From Pseudomonadota bacterium (GTDB taxonomy: Bacteria; Pseudomonadota; Gammaproteobacteria; Pseudomonadales; Pseudohongiellaceae): a DNA stretch of 64,000 bases. Positions within the stretch are counted from its first letter, which is position 1. Every line of letters begins with the position of its first letter. A program made the position numbers and the translations under genes. This document shows, piece by piece, positions 23,824 to 33,347 of the stretch. The notes beneath the pieces were generated by a model, which worked only from the letters and a program-made list of their open reading frames with translations, did not search any database and was not told the origin of the DNA. The DNA lies in contig JAQCKF010000005.1 of assembly GCA_027592275.1 (NCBI GenBank), forward strand, positions 1-64,000. The letters are read 5' to 3'.

Positions 23824-25521
23824 ATGTATTCGCTACACATGAACTTACTCAGGTTTCTCATCGCAGCGACTTCTGCTCTATGCCTAAGCCTCTCTTTCGC
23901 GCAAGAGCACATCATCTCCTACCACAGTGATATCGATATCGATGTTGATGGCTCAATGATGGTTACCGAGGCACTGCGAGTCCATGCCGAGGGAGTCAAT
24001 ATCCAACGTGGAATATTTAGAGACTTCCCAACAGACTATCGAGATCGACTCGGTAATCACTACCTAGTTGCATTCGATGTGCTGGGCGTAACGCGTGATG
24101 GCATCTCAGAGCCTTGGCGAATGGAGAGACTTAGCAATGGGGTAAGGGTCTATATTGGTGATGAGAATGTGCTCCTGCAGCCAGGAGATTACAGCTACCT
24201 GATACGCTACCGCACAGATCGTCAGATAGGTTTTTTCGACGACCATGATGAACTCTACTGGAACGTGACTGGCAATGGTTGGGGCTTCTCCATTCTAAGC
24301 GCAAGTGCGACAGTGAACTTGCCTAGTAGCGTGGCAGCGGTAAATATGTCCATAGCCGCTTTCACCGGATATGAAGGTATCAACGGGCAGAATTACACCG
24401 GATCTGTGCAAGGCGGTTCAGCTGCTTTTTCAACCACACAAACTCTAGCCCCTCGTGAAGGCCTTACACTAGTAGTGACCTGGCCCAAGGGATTAATTCC
24501 GGAACCAACCACCTTGCAGAAGGCTGGCTATCTACTATTCGACAATCGCGGCTTGTTGCTAATGCTTCTAGCCTTACTATTGTCCTGTGCCTATCTATAC
24601 AAGAGCTGGTCCCGCGTCGGCCGAGATCCAGATGCCGCAATTGTATTCCCGCAATACGAACCACCGCGAGGTTACTCTCCAGCATCTACTCGCTACATAA
24701 TGAACATGACATACGACGAGACTGCATTCAGTGCCGCCATAATCAATCTCGCGGTAAAGGGATATCTCACCATTGAAAAGACTTCCGAAGAATACAGTTT
24801 GATGAAAACCGAATCGGATGTTTCACTTGCACCGGGAGAGCAAGTCTTATTCGCCTCCTTGTTCAAAAAGACAGACAAGCTAGTGTTAGTGCATGACACT
24901 GAGAACATCTTGACAATCAGTAAGGCAAAAAGGAGTCATAGCAAAGCTCTCGAGAACGATTACAACAAGATATACTTCAATCTAAATTCGGCGCTATTGT
25001 TACCCTCTTTTATCGGATCACTTATTGTGTTTATTGCGGTGGCGTTAAGTGGAGCGATCACTGTGCTGGCTGGATTGGTCTTTGCTCTCATCAACATTCT
25101 CCATGGGGTATTCTATTTTCTGTTACGAGCGCCATCGGTAAAGGGCCGTCGACTTATGGACAAATTGGAGGGCTTTAAGCTCTATCTCGAAGTGGCGGAG
25201 CAGGATGACCTTAATTTGAAGACGCCCCCGGACAAAACACCAGAGCTTTTTGAAAGCTATCTCCCCTACGCATTGGCGCTGGGTGTAGAACAAGCGTGGG
25301 CCAAACAATTCACGGAGATATTCGCCACGCTGGAGGCGAAAACGGGAAAGGGCTACCACCCGCTTTGGTACGCCGGTGTTTTTCACAGTCACAATATCGG
25401 CGCATTCACGACAGAGGTTGGCAGCAGTTTTAACAGTGCCATCTCTGCAGCAACTACCGCACCCGGCTCAACATCTGGGGGTGGTGGATTCTCCGGTGGT
25501 GGTGGCGGAGGCGGCTGGTAG
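23824..25521 (+). CDS. DUF2207 membrane protein with Gly-rich C-terminus
   Basis: A signal peptide (ending SLSFAQ) precedes a DUF2207 beta domain (IISYHSDIDIDVDGSMMVTEAL; QRGIFRDFPTDYRDRLGNHY), then a membrane helix at about 235-255, a cytosolic stretch with YEPPRGYSPASTRYIMNMTYDE, two more helices (about 395-440) and a tail ending in GGGGFSGGGGGGGW. This architecture is that of the YciQ-like partner of LemA. Its ATG touches the lemA stop (TAAATG), implying translational coupling. Function unknown, probably envelope-associated. Confidence 0.9.
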   Translation: MYSLHMNLLRFLIAATSALCLSLSFAQEHIISYHSDIDIDVDGSMMVTEALRVHAEGVNIQRGIFRDFPTDYRDRLGNHYLVAFDVLGVTRDGISEPWRMERLSNGVRVYIGDENVLLQPGDYSYLIRYRTDRQIGFFDDHDELYWNVTGNGWGFSILSASATVNLPSSVAAVNMSIAAFTGYEGINGQNYTGSVQGGSAAFSTTQTLAPREGLTLVVTWPKGLIPEPTTLQKAGYLLFDNRGLLLMLLALLLSCAYLYKSWSRVGRDPDAAIVFPQYEPPRGYSPASTRYIMNMTYDETAFSAAIINLAVKGYLTIEKTSEEYSLMKTESDVSLAPGEQVLFASLFKKTDKLVLVHDTENILTISKAKRSHSKALENDYNKIYFNLNSALLLPSFIGSLIVFIAVALSGAITVLAGLVFALINILHGVFYFLLRAPSVKGRRLMDKLEGFKLYLEVAEQDDLNLKTPPDKTPELFESYLPYALALGVEQAWAKQFTEIFATLEAKTGKGYHPLWYAGVFHSHNIGAFTTEVGSSFNSAISAATTAPGSTSGGGGFSGGGGGGGW

Positions 25522-25532
25522 CAGATATAAAT

Positions 25533-25982
25533 ATGCCCACACTAATTCACGAGCGCGTAAGACAATGCCTGGCTGGCGAGTACCCTAAGGCAATCTGCCG
25601 ATTAAGTTCGGGCTGGGTAGTGCTGGGAGATGTGCAGTTCCTGCGCGGTTACAGCCTGCTGCTCCCTGACCCTGTAGTACCTCACCTCAATGAGATGGAT
25701 GCTGAAGCGAGAAAGAATTTTCTCTATGAGATGTCAGTTGTTGGTGATGTCATCTTGGAAATCACCGGAGCAGTTCGGATTAACTACGAAATGCTCGGCA
25801 ACATAGAACCCGCACTTCACGCACATATCTTCCCGCGATTCGAAGATGAACCCGATGAATTTAAACTGAAGCCGGCCTGGTTCTACGACTGGGACAAGGC
25901 GCCTGAATTCGATGCGAGCCGCGATACAGAGATAATGCAGGCTATCGCAGAAGGCTTAGAACGGCGCGGTTTGATCATCTAA
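25533..25982 (+). CDS. HIT-like nucleotide hydrolase
   Basis: At 149 residues, it carries the HIT-type end motif ALHAHIFPRF. The last two histidines of the usual HxHxH triad, including the nucleophile, are present and the first is Ala, as in a subset of bacterial HIT proteins. Likely substrates are dinucleoside polyphosphates or similar. It starts 11 bases after the DUF2207 gene but lacks a clear ribosome site. Confidence 0.7.
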   Translation: MPTLIHERVRQCLAGEYPKAICRLSSGWVVLGDVQFLRGYSLLLPDPVVPHLNEMDAEARKNFLYEMSVVGDVILEITGAVRINYEMLGNIEPALHAHIFPRFEDEPDEFKLKPAWFYDWDKAPEFDASRDTEIMQAIAEGLERRGLII

Positions 25983-26009
25983 CAATCCGCAAGCTTAAAA
26001 ACACGCATA

Positions 26010-26036
26010 AAAAAGAGGCCCTAGGGCCCCTTCTTT
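26010..26036. terminator. Bidirectional terminator between convergent genes
   Basis: An A-rich flank, a GGCCC-TA-GGGCC core and a C/T-rich flank form a stable hairpin with A and T runs on opposite sides. It serves the HIT gene on the plus strand and the DUF6265 gene on the minus strand. Confidence 0.7.
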
Positions 26037-26079
26037 GCAGGCAATTAAATTCGCTCCCTTATAGAGATACTTCGTAGAA

Positions 26080-26580
26080 TTACTTCCAAATACTACGAGA
26101 CTTCAATGGAATGTCGAACACTGGACGACCAGGATTCTCGACATGAATGATGAAAGTATCGGCATCGGGATGGCTATAGCCTAAGGCTGACATGCCGCCG
26201 TCTGATGTTGCCTTAAACTTCACACTGTTCTCAGTGATCTCAACCAATTCCATCTCCTGCGGGCCATCTGTTCGCGCGACCATGCCCGGATCCCACTGCT
26301 GAATGTGCAGAACCAAAGAGCCGTCTACCTCTTCAATAGTGATCATCTCAAACATGCTGGTTGCATTGTCACCTGTCATTCTTACCATGGCAGCAATTGA
26401 ACCCGCCTCTCCCATAATCCAATTCTCTTCTAATTGGTTTGGACCTAGACTGCCTGCCCAATTACCTGTCATCCAAGCAATATCCTCAACGGTAGCTGAG
26501 GGACCTGCCGCGAAGCTAGATCCTGAGAAGACAGCTAGGCCAAAAAATACCATTGGTGTAATTGTTTTCCGATTTATCAT
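26080..26580 (-). CDS. DUF6265 domain protein, exported
   Basis: After a signal peptide (ending FAAGP) the protein has IAWMTGNWAGSLGPNQLEENWIMGEAGSI and MVRMTGDNATSMFEMITIEE, typical of DUF6265 beta proteins. The C-terminus reads FIIHVENPGRPVFDIPLKSR. The fold is probably lipocalin-like. No function is known. GGAG precedes the ATG. It is the last gene of a minus-strand series from the nitronate monooxygenase gene. Confidence 0.75.
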   Translation of the reverse strand: MINRKTITPMVFFGLAVFSGSSFAAGPSATVEDIAWMTGNWAGSLGPNQLEENWIMGEAGSIAAMVRMTGDNATSMFEMITIEEVDGSLVLHIQQWDPGMVARTDGPQEMELVEITENSVKFKATSDGGMSALGYSHPDADTFIIHVENPGRPVFDIPLKSRSIWK

Positions 26581-26683
26581 TCTGTTCTCCGTAGATTAAT
26601 TGCTTATGTCTAATAGTATTTCTTTAAAAATTCGTGGCCTTGGCTCAACCAATGTAATAAACACTCGGTATCGCAACGACCCA

Positions 26684-27361
26684 TTATTTTTGAATCTCTT
26701 GCAGCCAGCTTCCCAACGATTCCCATTCCATTCTAAACATATGCGGCGCACCATCAAGAACATCCGCATCCAGAACAACACCTGCATCGGTTAGGCTGGT
26801 GACTGTCTCATCGAATCGATCTGCCCAATTTAACTGATCACTCCCACCGATGCGTAGATAAACAGGAAAGCCCTTTAAGGCTTCGTTATCTGTGTCCGAG
26901 CTCGATATCGCTGGGACTGCCGCCACTCCGAAATAATTTTGTGGATCACGGCGGGCAATTTCCAATGCCGACATTCCTCCGTTAGACACGCCCGCCAACA
27001 ACACCTTGCCTGTAGCAACATCATCACGCTTCTGCAATTCATTGATCAACTCTGCAATGAGTGCATTGTTAGCCCCGCCTCGGAAGGAACGATTGTTTGG
27101 AGAGATAGGTACCGCAACCATCCACCCCCTCTCTGCGAAACCGCTACCCAGCCAGCGTGAAGTATCTTGTGATATCGATGCGTTGCCTGGCCCCCCGCCC
27201 ATGAGGATAACTAAAGGGGATGCCTGATTGGCTGCGCTTTCCGGCGCTTTGATAAAGACATTCAACACTGTGCCGTCTTGCAATGTTATGCGTTCTTGAG
27301 CCTGCATCGTGATGGGGAGCAAACTGCAACAGAAAATAAACAACGTTGTTAGCTTTATCAT
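26684..27361 (-). CDS. Exported alpha/beta hydrolase (esterase-like)
   Basis: It has 225 residues with a signal peptide (ending ITMQAQ). GGGPGNASIS is the oxyanion loop, the nucleophile is Ser in GVSNGGMS, and the catalytic His is in DGAPHMFRMEW. It is probably a periplasmic esterase or lipase-like enzyme. AGGAGG lies upstream of ATG 27361. An upstream extension to 27454 would overlap the SDR gene and is rejected. It follows the SDR gene after 22 bases. Confidence 0.8.
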   Translation of the reverse strand: MIKLTTLFIFCCSLLPITMQAQERITLQDGTVLNVFIKAPESAANQASPLVILMGGGPGNASISQDTSRWLGSGFAERGWMVAVPISPNNRSFRGGANNALIAELINELQKRDDVATGKVLLAGVSNGGMSALEIARRDPQNYFGVAAVPAISSSDTDNEALKGFPVYLRIGGSDQLNWADRFDETVTSLTDAGVVLDADVLDGAPHMFRMEWESLGSWLQEIQK

Positions 27362-27383
27362 CCTGCGCCTCCTGATTTCCAAA

Positions 27384-28193
27384 TTAATCGTCCTGGGATT
27401 CTTCCCTCTTCTTATAGACATCCTCGAATTGACCCTGCAGGCGGCGCATGCCACCTAGCCAGCGGTCGTAGTCGTCTGTCTTCCTGCGCATATAGGTCAA
27501 TACTTCCGGGTGTGGTAGACAGAGAAAGCGCTCGCTCTCTAAAGTCTCCATTACCGTATCAGCTAACTTGTCGGGTTCCAACATGCCATCTAGGCCAGCA
27601 ACTCCGCCATCGCCGCCTGCCGTCATCGCGGTGCGTACTGCCTGAGGGCAAAGCACTGATACTTTAATTCCACGATTGCCGTAGGTAATCGAGAGCCATT
27701 CTGCGAATCCAATCGCGGCATGCTTCGTGACGGAGTAAGGAGCCGAGCCAACCTGGCTCAATAGTCCCGCTGCGGAGGAAGTGTTCAAGAAATAGCCTTC
27801 GCCACGTTCGAGCATCCCCGGAAGAACTGCGCGAGCCGCAAATACATGGGACATGACATTGATATCCCAGATCGATTGCCAGGCGTCTGTGCTGACATTC
27901 TCTCCGCCAGCTGTAAATATTCCTGCGTTTGAACAAAATAAATCGATCTGGCCGAATTTTTCAAGCGCCTTACTCACCAAGGCATTGACGTCTTCCTCGT
28001 TACCAACGTCTGTCTTAACTCCTAGGGCCTGCGTGCCCGCAGAAATATCCGCGACCGTTGCATCGATACCGTCGGAATTAATATCTGACACTACAATAGC
28101 CTTAGCGCCTTCCCTCGCAAATCTTTCACATAGTGACTTTCCTATACCGCTTGCTCCGCCAGTAACCACTATAACCTTGTCTTTAATTTGCAT
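27384..28193 (-). CDS. Short-chain dehydrogenase/reductase
   Basis: The Rossmann nucleotide site is [11 protein letters not shown], followed by VVSDIN (acidic residue, suggests NAD), CSNAGIF, and catalytic Ser and YSVTKHA. The C-terminus (about 30 extra residues, [20 protein letters not shown]) is basic. The length of 269 aa is normal. Substrate unknown. It lies 70 bases downstream of the nitronate monooxygenase gene, probably in the same operon. Confidence 0.9.
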   Translation of the reverse strand: MQIKDKVIVVTGGASGIGKSLCERFAREGAKAIVVSDINSDGIDATVADISAGTQALGVKTDVGNEEDVNALVSKALEKFGQIDLFCSNAGIFTAGGENVSTDAWQSIWDINVMSHVFAARAVLPGMLERGEGYFLNTSSAAGLLSQVGSAPYSVTKHAAIGFAEWLSITYGNRGIKVSVLCPQAVRTAMTAGGDGGVAGLDGMLEPDKLADTVMETLESERFLCLPHPEVLTYMRRKTDDYDRWLGGMRRLQGQFEDVYKKREESQDD

Positions 28194-28263
28194 ATTTTTT
28201 GGCTGCCTTCTAGTTTATTTATTTCCTAACACATGTAACTTGTTATTTTCTATTTATAGCGAA

Positions 28264-29241
28264 CTACGCAGAAATCATTTCTCTAAGGCGATTTGAAATA
28301 ATATCTTCCGCCTGGGCCACGATTCTTGCGATCAACTCTTCACAGCTTGGATTGTCATCGATCAATCCAACAATCATTCCTGCCGACCAAATGCCTTTAT
28401 CCAAGTCACCACTATCGAATAACTCTCTGCCTTTCACGCCCTGTACTAGAGGTTGAATGTCTTCAAATTTCGTTTCACCTGGGCGAGACTCAATTTCTAC
28501 AACTTGTTCAGCAACGCTGTTCTTGAAAACACGTGCCGTATTTCTAAAAGAGCGGTAAATAAGCGCCGTATCCAATTCCGTCGCTTCGATCATCCTGCGC
28601 TTCACATTGTCATGTATGGGCGCTTCCTTCGTCACCATGAAGCGTGTACCCATATTGATACCGTCGGCACCCATCGCCAGGGCGGCGGCTAGGCCTCTGC
28701 CATCCCCCAAACCACCCGAGGCGAGAAAAGGTATCTTCAATCTTTTTGCTGCCAATGGAAGAAGAATCATATTGGTGACGTCATCTTCACCGGGATGGCC
28801 GGCACACTCGAAGCCATCTACGCTCACGGCATCACAGCCGATCTTCTCGGCCTTCAATGAATGACGTATCGAAGTGCACTTGTGAATAACCTTAATGCCC
28901 GCCTCTTTAAACATTGGCAGGTAGGGCTCGGGGTTGCGACCCGCTGTCTCGACAATCTTTACCCCTGAGTCGACGATTGCCTGAGCATATTCATCATAGG
29001 GAACTGGTTTGATGGTTGGCAGGATGGTCAGATTGACCCCGAATGGCTTGTCAGTCATTGACTGGCAGCGCTCAATCTCATTGAGAAGATCCCCGGGCGT
29101 AGGCTGCGTGAGCGCGGTTACGATGCCCAGCCCACCAGCGTTAGATACGGCCGATGCGAGTTCGGCTAATCCAACCCACTGCATGCCTCCCTGTACTATA
29201 GGATGCTCGATGCCTAGTAATTCTGTAATTCTTGTCTTCAT
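28264..29241 (-). CDS. Nitronate monooxygenase family FMN protein
   Basis: It is a TIM-barrel FMN enzyme of 325 residues. ITELLGIEHPIVQGGMQWVG at the N-terminus, VDGFECAGHPGEDD and the phosphate-binding ASGGLGDGRGLAAALAMGADGI are characteristic of the NMO/enoyl-ACP-reductase-II-like family. It could oxidise nitronates or act as a 2-nitropropane dioxygenase-like reductase. ATG 29241 is preferred to 29298 because AAGGG lies eight bases before it and the family begins at MKTRITELLG. Confidence 0.88.
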   Translation of the reverse strand: MKTRITELLGIEHPIVQGGMQWVGLAELASAVSNAGGLGIVTALTQPTPGDLLNEIERCQSMTDKPFGVNLTILPTIKPVPYDEYAQAIVDSGVKIVETAGRNPEPYLPMFKEAGIKVIHKCTSIRHSLKAEKIGCDAVSVDGFECAGHPGEDDVTNMILLPLAAKRLKIPFLASGGLGDGRGLAAALAMGADGINMGTRFMVTKEAPIHDNVKRRMIEATELDTALIYRSFRNTARVFKNSVAEQVVEIESRPGETKFEDIQPLVQGVKGRELFDSGDLDKGIWSAGMIVGLIDDNPSCEELIARIVAQAEDIISNRLREMISA

Positions 29242-29581
29242 TGCCGCCCTTCTCCCTGTCAAAACACGCCTGACATCTCTCTCTACCGCATATACCACGC
29301 GGCTTGTCTCGAAATCTGGAAGTCAGTGTACGTGGTAAACCCAAGGAGTGTAAAGACGGAGGATTAGGTCGATAACTTGTGCTATATTGTCGGCTTTTAA
29401 ACTAACCGCCGTTAGAAAATACCGATATCGAAGCTGGCTTACTAGCTAGCCGCTGAGGGCTTAATCCTCAAATTGGTAATAATTTAAAACAAGGGAACGA
29501 AAACCTAACTTTTTCAATTTGAATAAATCGCCACAGAGCGTAACAAGCCGAAAAGAGGGTTTTACAAATCGGAGATTTAGA
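29242..29581. other. Divergent intergenic region, 340 bp
   Basis: It separates the minus-strand nitronate monooxygenase gene from the plus-strand TonB receptor and must hold both promoters. I see no gene and no clear operator. A TTG-initiated extension of the receptor from 29519 was rejected because the signal peptide begins at ATG 29582. Confidence 0.5.
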
Positions 29582-31657
29582 ATGATTCGTAAATTATTAG
29601 GTACCAGCATAGCCGCTGCGACTGCTCTGGCAGCAGTGCCCGCGCTTGCTCAAAACGGCCAACAATCCATAGAAGAAATCCAAGTTACTTCCACCCTCAG
29701 AAAATCTGCGGGTCTGGCTGACGTTAATGCAGCGGTTTCTGTGCTCGGCGAACAGGAATTGGATTTAATCAAACTGACTCATTTACAGGAAGCATTGAAC
29801 CGGCTTCCTGGCGTGAGCATCCATCGTAATAATGGGCAAGAGAGCCTCCTTGCGATTCGCTCGCCGATACTTACCGGCGCAGGCGCCTGCGGCTCCTTCT
29901 TAGTAGCGGAAAATGGCATACCTGTTCGCTCTAGCGGGTTCTGTAACGTAAACGAAATGTTCGATACACATTCTGAGAACGCCTCCCGTGTAGAAGTCAT
30001 ACGCGGACCAGGCAGCGCATTCTGGGGATCGAACGCCGTACACGGTTTGATCAATGTAGTGTTGCCAAAAGCAGGCGAGGCCGGCGAAGTAATGCTCGAG
30101 CAGGGACCTCGTGGTTCACAGCGGCTCAGGGGCTCTTTCGGCCACGACTACGGCAACTTCAAGCAGCTGTTAATGGTTAACGGTGTTAGTGAAGAAGGCT
30201 ACCGCGATGATAGCGGCGTAGATCAGCAAAAAGTCTCATGGCTTTACAACTACACCACGAAAAATGGCGCCAACCTCGACGGTGGCTTCACGATGATAAA
30301 TCTTAATCAGGAAACTGCTGGATATGTCACAGGAACCGATGCCTTCGAAGACAGCACGCTGCGCGATACCAACCCAAACCCTGAAGCCTTCCGCGATAGT
30401 GTGAATGGACGCGTCTGGACTACTATTACGCAGCAGTTGGGTGACTGGGAAGTGGTGATGACTCCTTACTTTCGCGAAGTGAATATGACATTCATGCAGC
30501 ATTTCTTGCCTGGACAACCAATTGAAGACACCGAGCACAGCAGCATCGGCTTTCAATTTGCTGCGTACAAGGAGCTTGATAGCGGCGCCAATCTCGCATT
30601 GGGCTTCGATATCGAAGATACCGACGGCTCGCTCAAGCAGTTTCAGCCAAACCCAACGACAGGATCATTCTTCCTGCGCAACTCCATTCCTCAGGGTAAG
30701 CACTACGACTTCGACATAGACATTCGCCAATATGCAGGCTTCGTCAACTACGAGCAGGACTTCGGTAACGGCTGGGAACTATCTTTGGGTCTGCGTCTAG
30801 AGAAAATGGAGTACATCTATGACAACAACATGATCGACGGTCGCACCGATGAGTTCGGCGTGGCATGCCGCTTCGGTTGTCGCTACAACCGCCCTGCTGA
30901 CAGAGATGACAGTTTTACCAACGTCTCCCCAAAGCTAGGTCTGAGTTATGCGCTTAATGACAACCACGACCTGCAGTTCAGGGTACAGCGAGGCTTCCGT
31001 GCACCACAGGCTACTGAGCTGTATCGCCTACAGAACTCACAGACAGTCGCGAGCTTAGATTCTGTGGAGCTAGATAGCTATGAAGTAGCCTTTAAAGGCG
31101 CCGGTGAAAACTGGAACTATTCCGCTTCCTGGTATTTCATGGACAAGAAGAACGAAATCTTCACCAACAGCGCTAGAGAGAACCTCAATGACAGCCATAC
31201 TTCGCATCGAGGTATCGAGTTTGCCATGGGGCTGGATATTACAGACACACTTTCTGTTCAGGGTGTCTTTAACCTAGCCAAGCATACCTACGAAAATTCC
31301 CAGATATCCGGTGGATTCGATATCAATGGCAACGACGTAGGTACCGCACCGAATACGTTCGGTAATTTACGCCTGCAGTGGAGACCAATAAGCTCAGTCA
31401 CGACCGAGCTCGAACTGGTTAACATGGGTGATTACTACACGAACCCTGAGAACACAGCGAGCTACGAAGGGCATGACATCTTGAACTGGCGTACACAGTA
31501 TCAGTTTAATGACGACCTGACCTTCTATCTAAATGTGCTTAACGCAACCGATGAGGATTACGCGGAGCGTGCAGACTGGACTACGTTCTCCGGCGATCGC
31601 TACTTCCCTGGCGAACCTGTAAGAGCATTTTTCGGAGTTACTTGGAAATATAAGTAA
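29582..31657 (+). CDS. TonB-dependent receptor, ligand unknown
   Basis: It has 691 residues. The signal peptide ends AVPALAQ, then a TonB-box-like region IEEIQVTST and the plug (LQEALNRLPGVSIHRNNGQ, SRVEVIRGPGSAFWGSNAVHGLINVV). The barrel carries conserved LSLGLRLEKMEYIYDN, NVSPKLGLSYAL, FRVQRGFRAPQATELYRLQ and ends in FFGVTWKYK. The plug contains two unusual cysteines (ACGSF, GFCNV), which may form a disulfide. CGGAG precedes the ATG. No Fur-like site was seen, unlike the first receptor, so the ligand may not be iron. Confidence 0.9.
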   Translation: MIRKLLGTSIAAATALAAVPALAQNGQQSIEEIQVTSTLRKSAGLADVNAAVSVLGEQELDLIKLTHLQEALNRLPGVSIHRNNGQESLLAIRSPILTGAGACGSFLVAENGIPVRSSGFCNVNEMFDTHSENASRVEVIRGPGSAFWGSNAVHGLINVVLPKAGEAGEVMLEQGPRGSQRLRGSFGHDYGNFKQLLMVNGVSEEGYRDDSGVDQQKVSWLYNYTTKNGANLDGGFTMINLNQETAGYVTGTDAFEDSTLRDTNPNPEAFRDSVNGRVWTTITQQLGDWEVVMTPYFREVNMTFMQHFLPGQPIEDTEHSSIGFQFAAYKELDSGANLALGFDIEDTDGSLKQFQPNPTTGSFFLRNSIPQGKHYDFDIDIRQYAGFVNYEQDFGNGWELSLGLRLEKMEYIYDNNMIDGRTDEFGVACRFGCRYNRPADRDDSFTNVSPKLGLSYALNDNHDLQFRVQRGFRAPQATELYRLQNSQTVASLDSVELDSYEVAFKGAGENWNYSASWYFMDKKNEIFTNSARENLNDSHTSHRGIEFAMGLDITDTLSVQGVFNLAKHTYENSQISGGFDINGNDVGTAPNTFGNLRLQWRPISSVTTELELVNMGDYYTNPENTASYEGHDILNWRTQYQFNDDLTFYLNVLNATDEDYAERADWTTFSGDRYFPGEPVRAFFGVTWKYK

Positions 31658-31673
31658 TCTCCAAAACGTTGAT

Positions 31674-31703
31674 AAAAATGCCGACACTATGTCGGCATTT
31701 TTA
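31674..31703 (+). terminator. Intrinsic terminator after the second TonB receptor
   Basis: A 13-bp perfect stem (AAAAATGCCGACA with TGTCGGCATTTTT) closes a three-base loop and has T and A runs at its ends. It is strong and may work in both directions. Confidence 0.85.
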
Positions 31704-31743
31704 TTTCTGCCAATAGCATCTGAAGAACGATATAGTTATCACA

Positions 31744-32394
31744 ATGAACAACACAGATAACAGCAATTCAGAGCAGGCATTCTATGATCTGCTTGCCTAT
31801 TTCTCTAGTACCAAGAACGATAATCCAGATCCAATTTTTCATCCTGATAACTCAGTTAACAAAATGATGACTCAGCACCCTACCACTCTGCGCAAAGCCT
31901 CGGTACTAATTCCTATAACGCGACACAAACCCGGTAAGAATAGCGAGATAGTACTCACCGTGCGCTCAGAGAACCTAAATAGCCACCCGGGCCAGATCAG
32001 CCTGCCGGGAGGCTCCGAAGAGGCAATCGATTCGGATGTGTTTGCTACGGCGCTAAGAGAGAGCGAGGAAGAGATTGGTCTCGCCCCGGGAGATGTTGAG
32101 GTCATAGGCCGCTTGGGCGACATGGCACTTCCCTCAGGCTTTCAAATCACACCCATCGTCGGGCTCATAGAGCCGGATTTAGAATATGTACCTTGTCCTA
32201 TCGAGGTCGCAGAGATTTTTCATGCACCTCTCTCCCTACTGATGAATCCAGACTCCTACAAGTTCACATCCATGACCTATGACAATCAGTCGAGAAAAGT
32301 TCTCGAACTACAGTTTGAACGGTTTAGGATTTGGGGTGCCACTGCAGCAATTCTCTACCATCTTGCGCGGATGATCGAAAATTCGAAAACATAA
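31744..32394 (+). CDS. Nudix CoA pyrophosphatase (NudL/YeaB-like)
   Basis: The Nudix box appears as LPGGSEEAIDSDVFATALRE followed by SEEEIGL, and the region before it (RKASVLIPI; LNSHPGQISLPGG) matches the CoA-pyrophosphatase UPF0035 subgroup. It likely cleaves CoA or acyl-CoA to phosphopantetheine and adenosine 3',5'-bisphosphate. The length of 216 aa is normal. Start at ATG 31744, no strong ribosome site. Confidence 0.85.
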   Translation: MNNTDNSNSEQAFYDLLAYFSSTKNDNPDPIFHPDNSVNKMMTQHPTTLRKASVLIPITRHKPGKNSEIVLTVRSENLNSHPGQISLPGGSEEAIDSDVFATALRESEEEIGLAPGDVEVIGRLGDMALPSGFQITPIVGLIEPDLEYVPCPIEVAEIFHAPLSLLMNPDSYKFTSMTYDNQSRKVLELQFERFRIWGATAAILYHLARMIENSKT

Positions 32395-32424
32395 AATTGG
32401 ATAGGATTTTGGGCTAAGAGCTTA

Positions 32425-32449
32425 ACTAGCAGTGGAGCTAGTGCTTTTT
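32425..32449 (+). terminator. Terminator-like hairpin between convergent genes
   Basis: ACTAGC pairs with GCTAGT around the loop AGTGGA, followed by GC and five Ts. It is likely the end of the Nudix transcript. Confidence 0.5.
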
Positions 32450-32469
32450 GAGTGAAGCTTATGCGACAC

Positions 32470-33111
32470 TCAGCCGTCTGTATACTCATCTTTAAAGGAA
32501 GAGTGACAGACTTTGTTGCGACCTTCTTGTTTGGCTAGATAGAGCAAAGAATCAACCTTCTCTACGTATTCTTTTTCTGTTAACTTGCCACCCTTCATGT
32601 AGACATCGACTCCAAAGCTAGCCTCGATTCCTAACAACGCCTCACTGGTCTTCGCTGGTGAGTTCTCGATGATCAAGCGGAGACGATTTGCGAAGCGAAC
32701 CCCCTGTCTCAGAGTCGTATCGGGAAGAATGATAGTGAATTCCTCTCCTCCATAGCGACAAGGAATATCCAGCCTGCGAACAGCCTTCTTTATTAGACTG
32801 GATATGTGGCGAAGTACAACATTGCCAGCCTCATGACCGTAAGCGTCATTGACGGCTTTAAAATGATCCAGGTCTAACATGATGAGACAGGTGGGCTGAC
32901 CAGAACGACGAGTACGTTCCATCTCCAAGCTAAGCGCATGATTGAAGTAGCGGAAATTAAACAGGCGCGTCAATTCATCGGTACGCACAAGCGCCGCCAA
33001 CTGCTTGATCTCTTCCTGAAGGCGTTTAACCTCTGAAAGATTCGTGCATTTGTCATCGCCGGCGGGACAGGAACCTACCGCTGCTTTTGTGTCACTCTGC
33101 TTACCGATCAT
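32470..33111 (-). CDS. Diguanylate cyclase (soluble GGDEF protein)
   Basis: It makes cyclic di-GMP from two GTP. The active-site signature is RYGGEEF near residue 123. RRLD lies five residues before it, which is the RxxD product-inhibition site. The first ~35 residues contain two cysteines (SCPAGDDKC) and a short coiled coil (LSEVKRLQEEIKQLAALVRTDELTRL) that could drive dimerisation. There is no other sensor domain or membrane segment. The CxxxxxxC pair may sense redox or metal (inference). Confidence 0.9.
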   Translation of the reverse strand: MIGKQSDTKAAVGSCPAGDDKCTNLSEVKRLQEEIKQLAALVRTDELTRLFNFRYFNHALSLEMERTRRSGQPTCLIMLDLDHFKAVNDAYGHEAGNVVLRHISSLIKKAVRRLDIPCRYGGEEFTIILPDTTLRQGVRFANRLRLIIENSPAKTSEALLGIEASFGVDVYMKGGKLTEKEYVEKVDSLLYLAKQEGRNKVCHSSFKDEYTDG

Positions 33112-33347
33112 AGAAATTCAAATGCTAGCTATTGTTCTCGCCCGGATGGCAATATTTTTTGCCTTTTTAGGTCGCATTAGAGTGACGCCTGCCGGCGCTT
33201 CCTCGGTGTCTGGACCCCTGATTCTCTGCGTTGTGCTTAATTTTCTTATCCGATTAGGCCGAAAAATATCACAAAAGGGGTAGTAGCCAACACCACTTCC
33301 CGCTTTTTCTCGGACTTTCAAGTTACTAATTACCAAATATCAATAGC

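Noticed and set aside
33044..33336. Short overlapping ORFs on both strands between the diguanylate cyclase and the SLC13 carrier
   Set aside because: Neither has a ribosome site, domain or consistent composition; region treated as intergenic.
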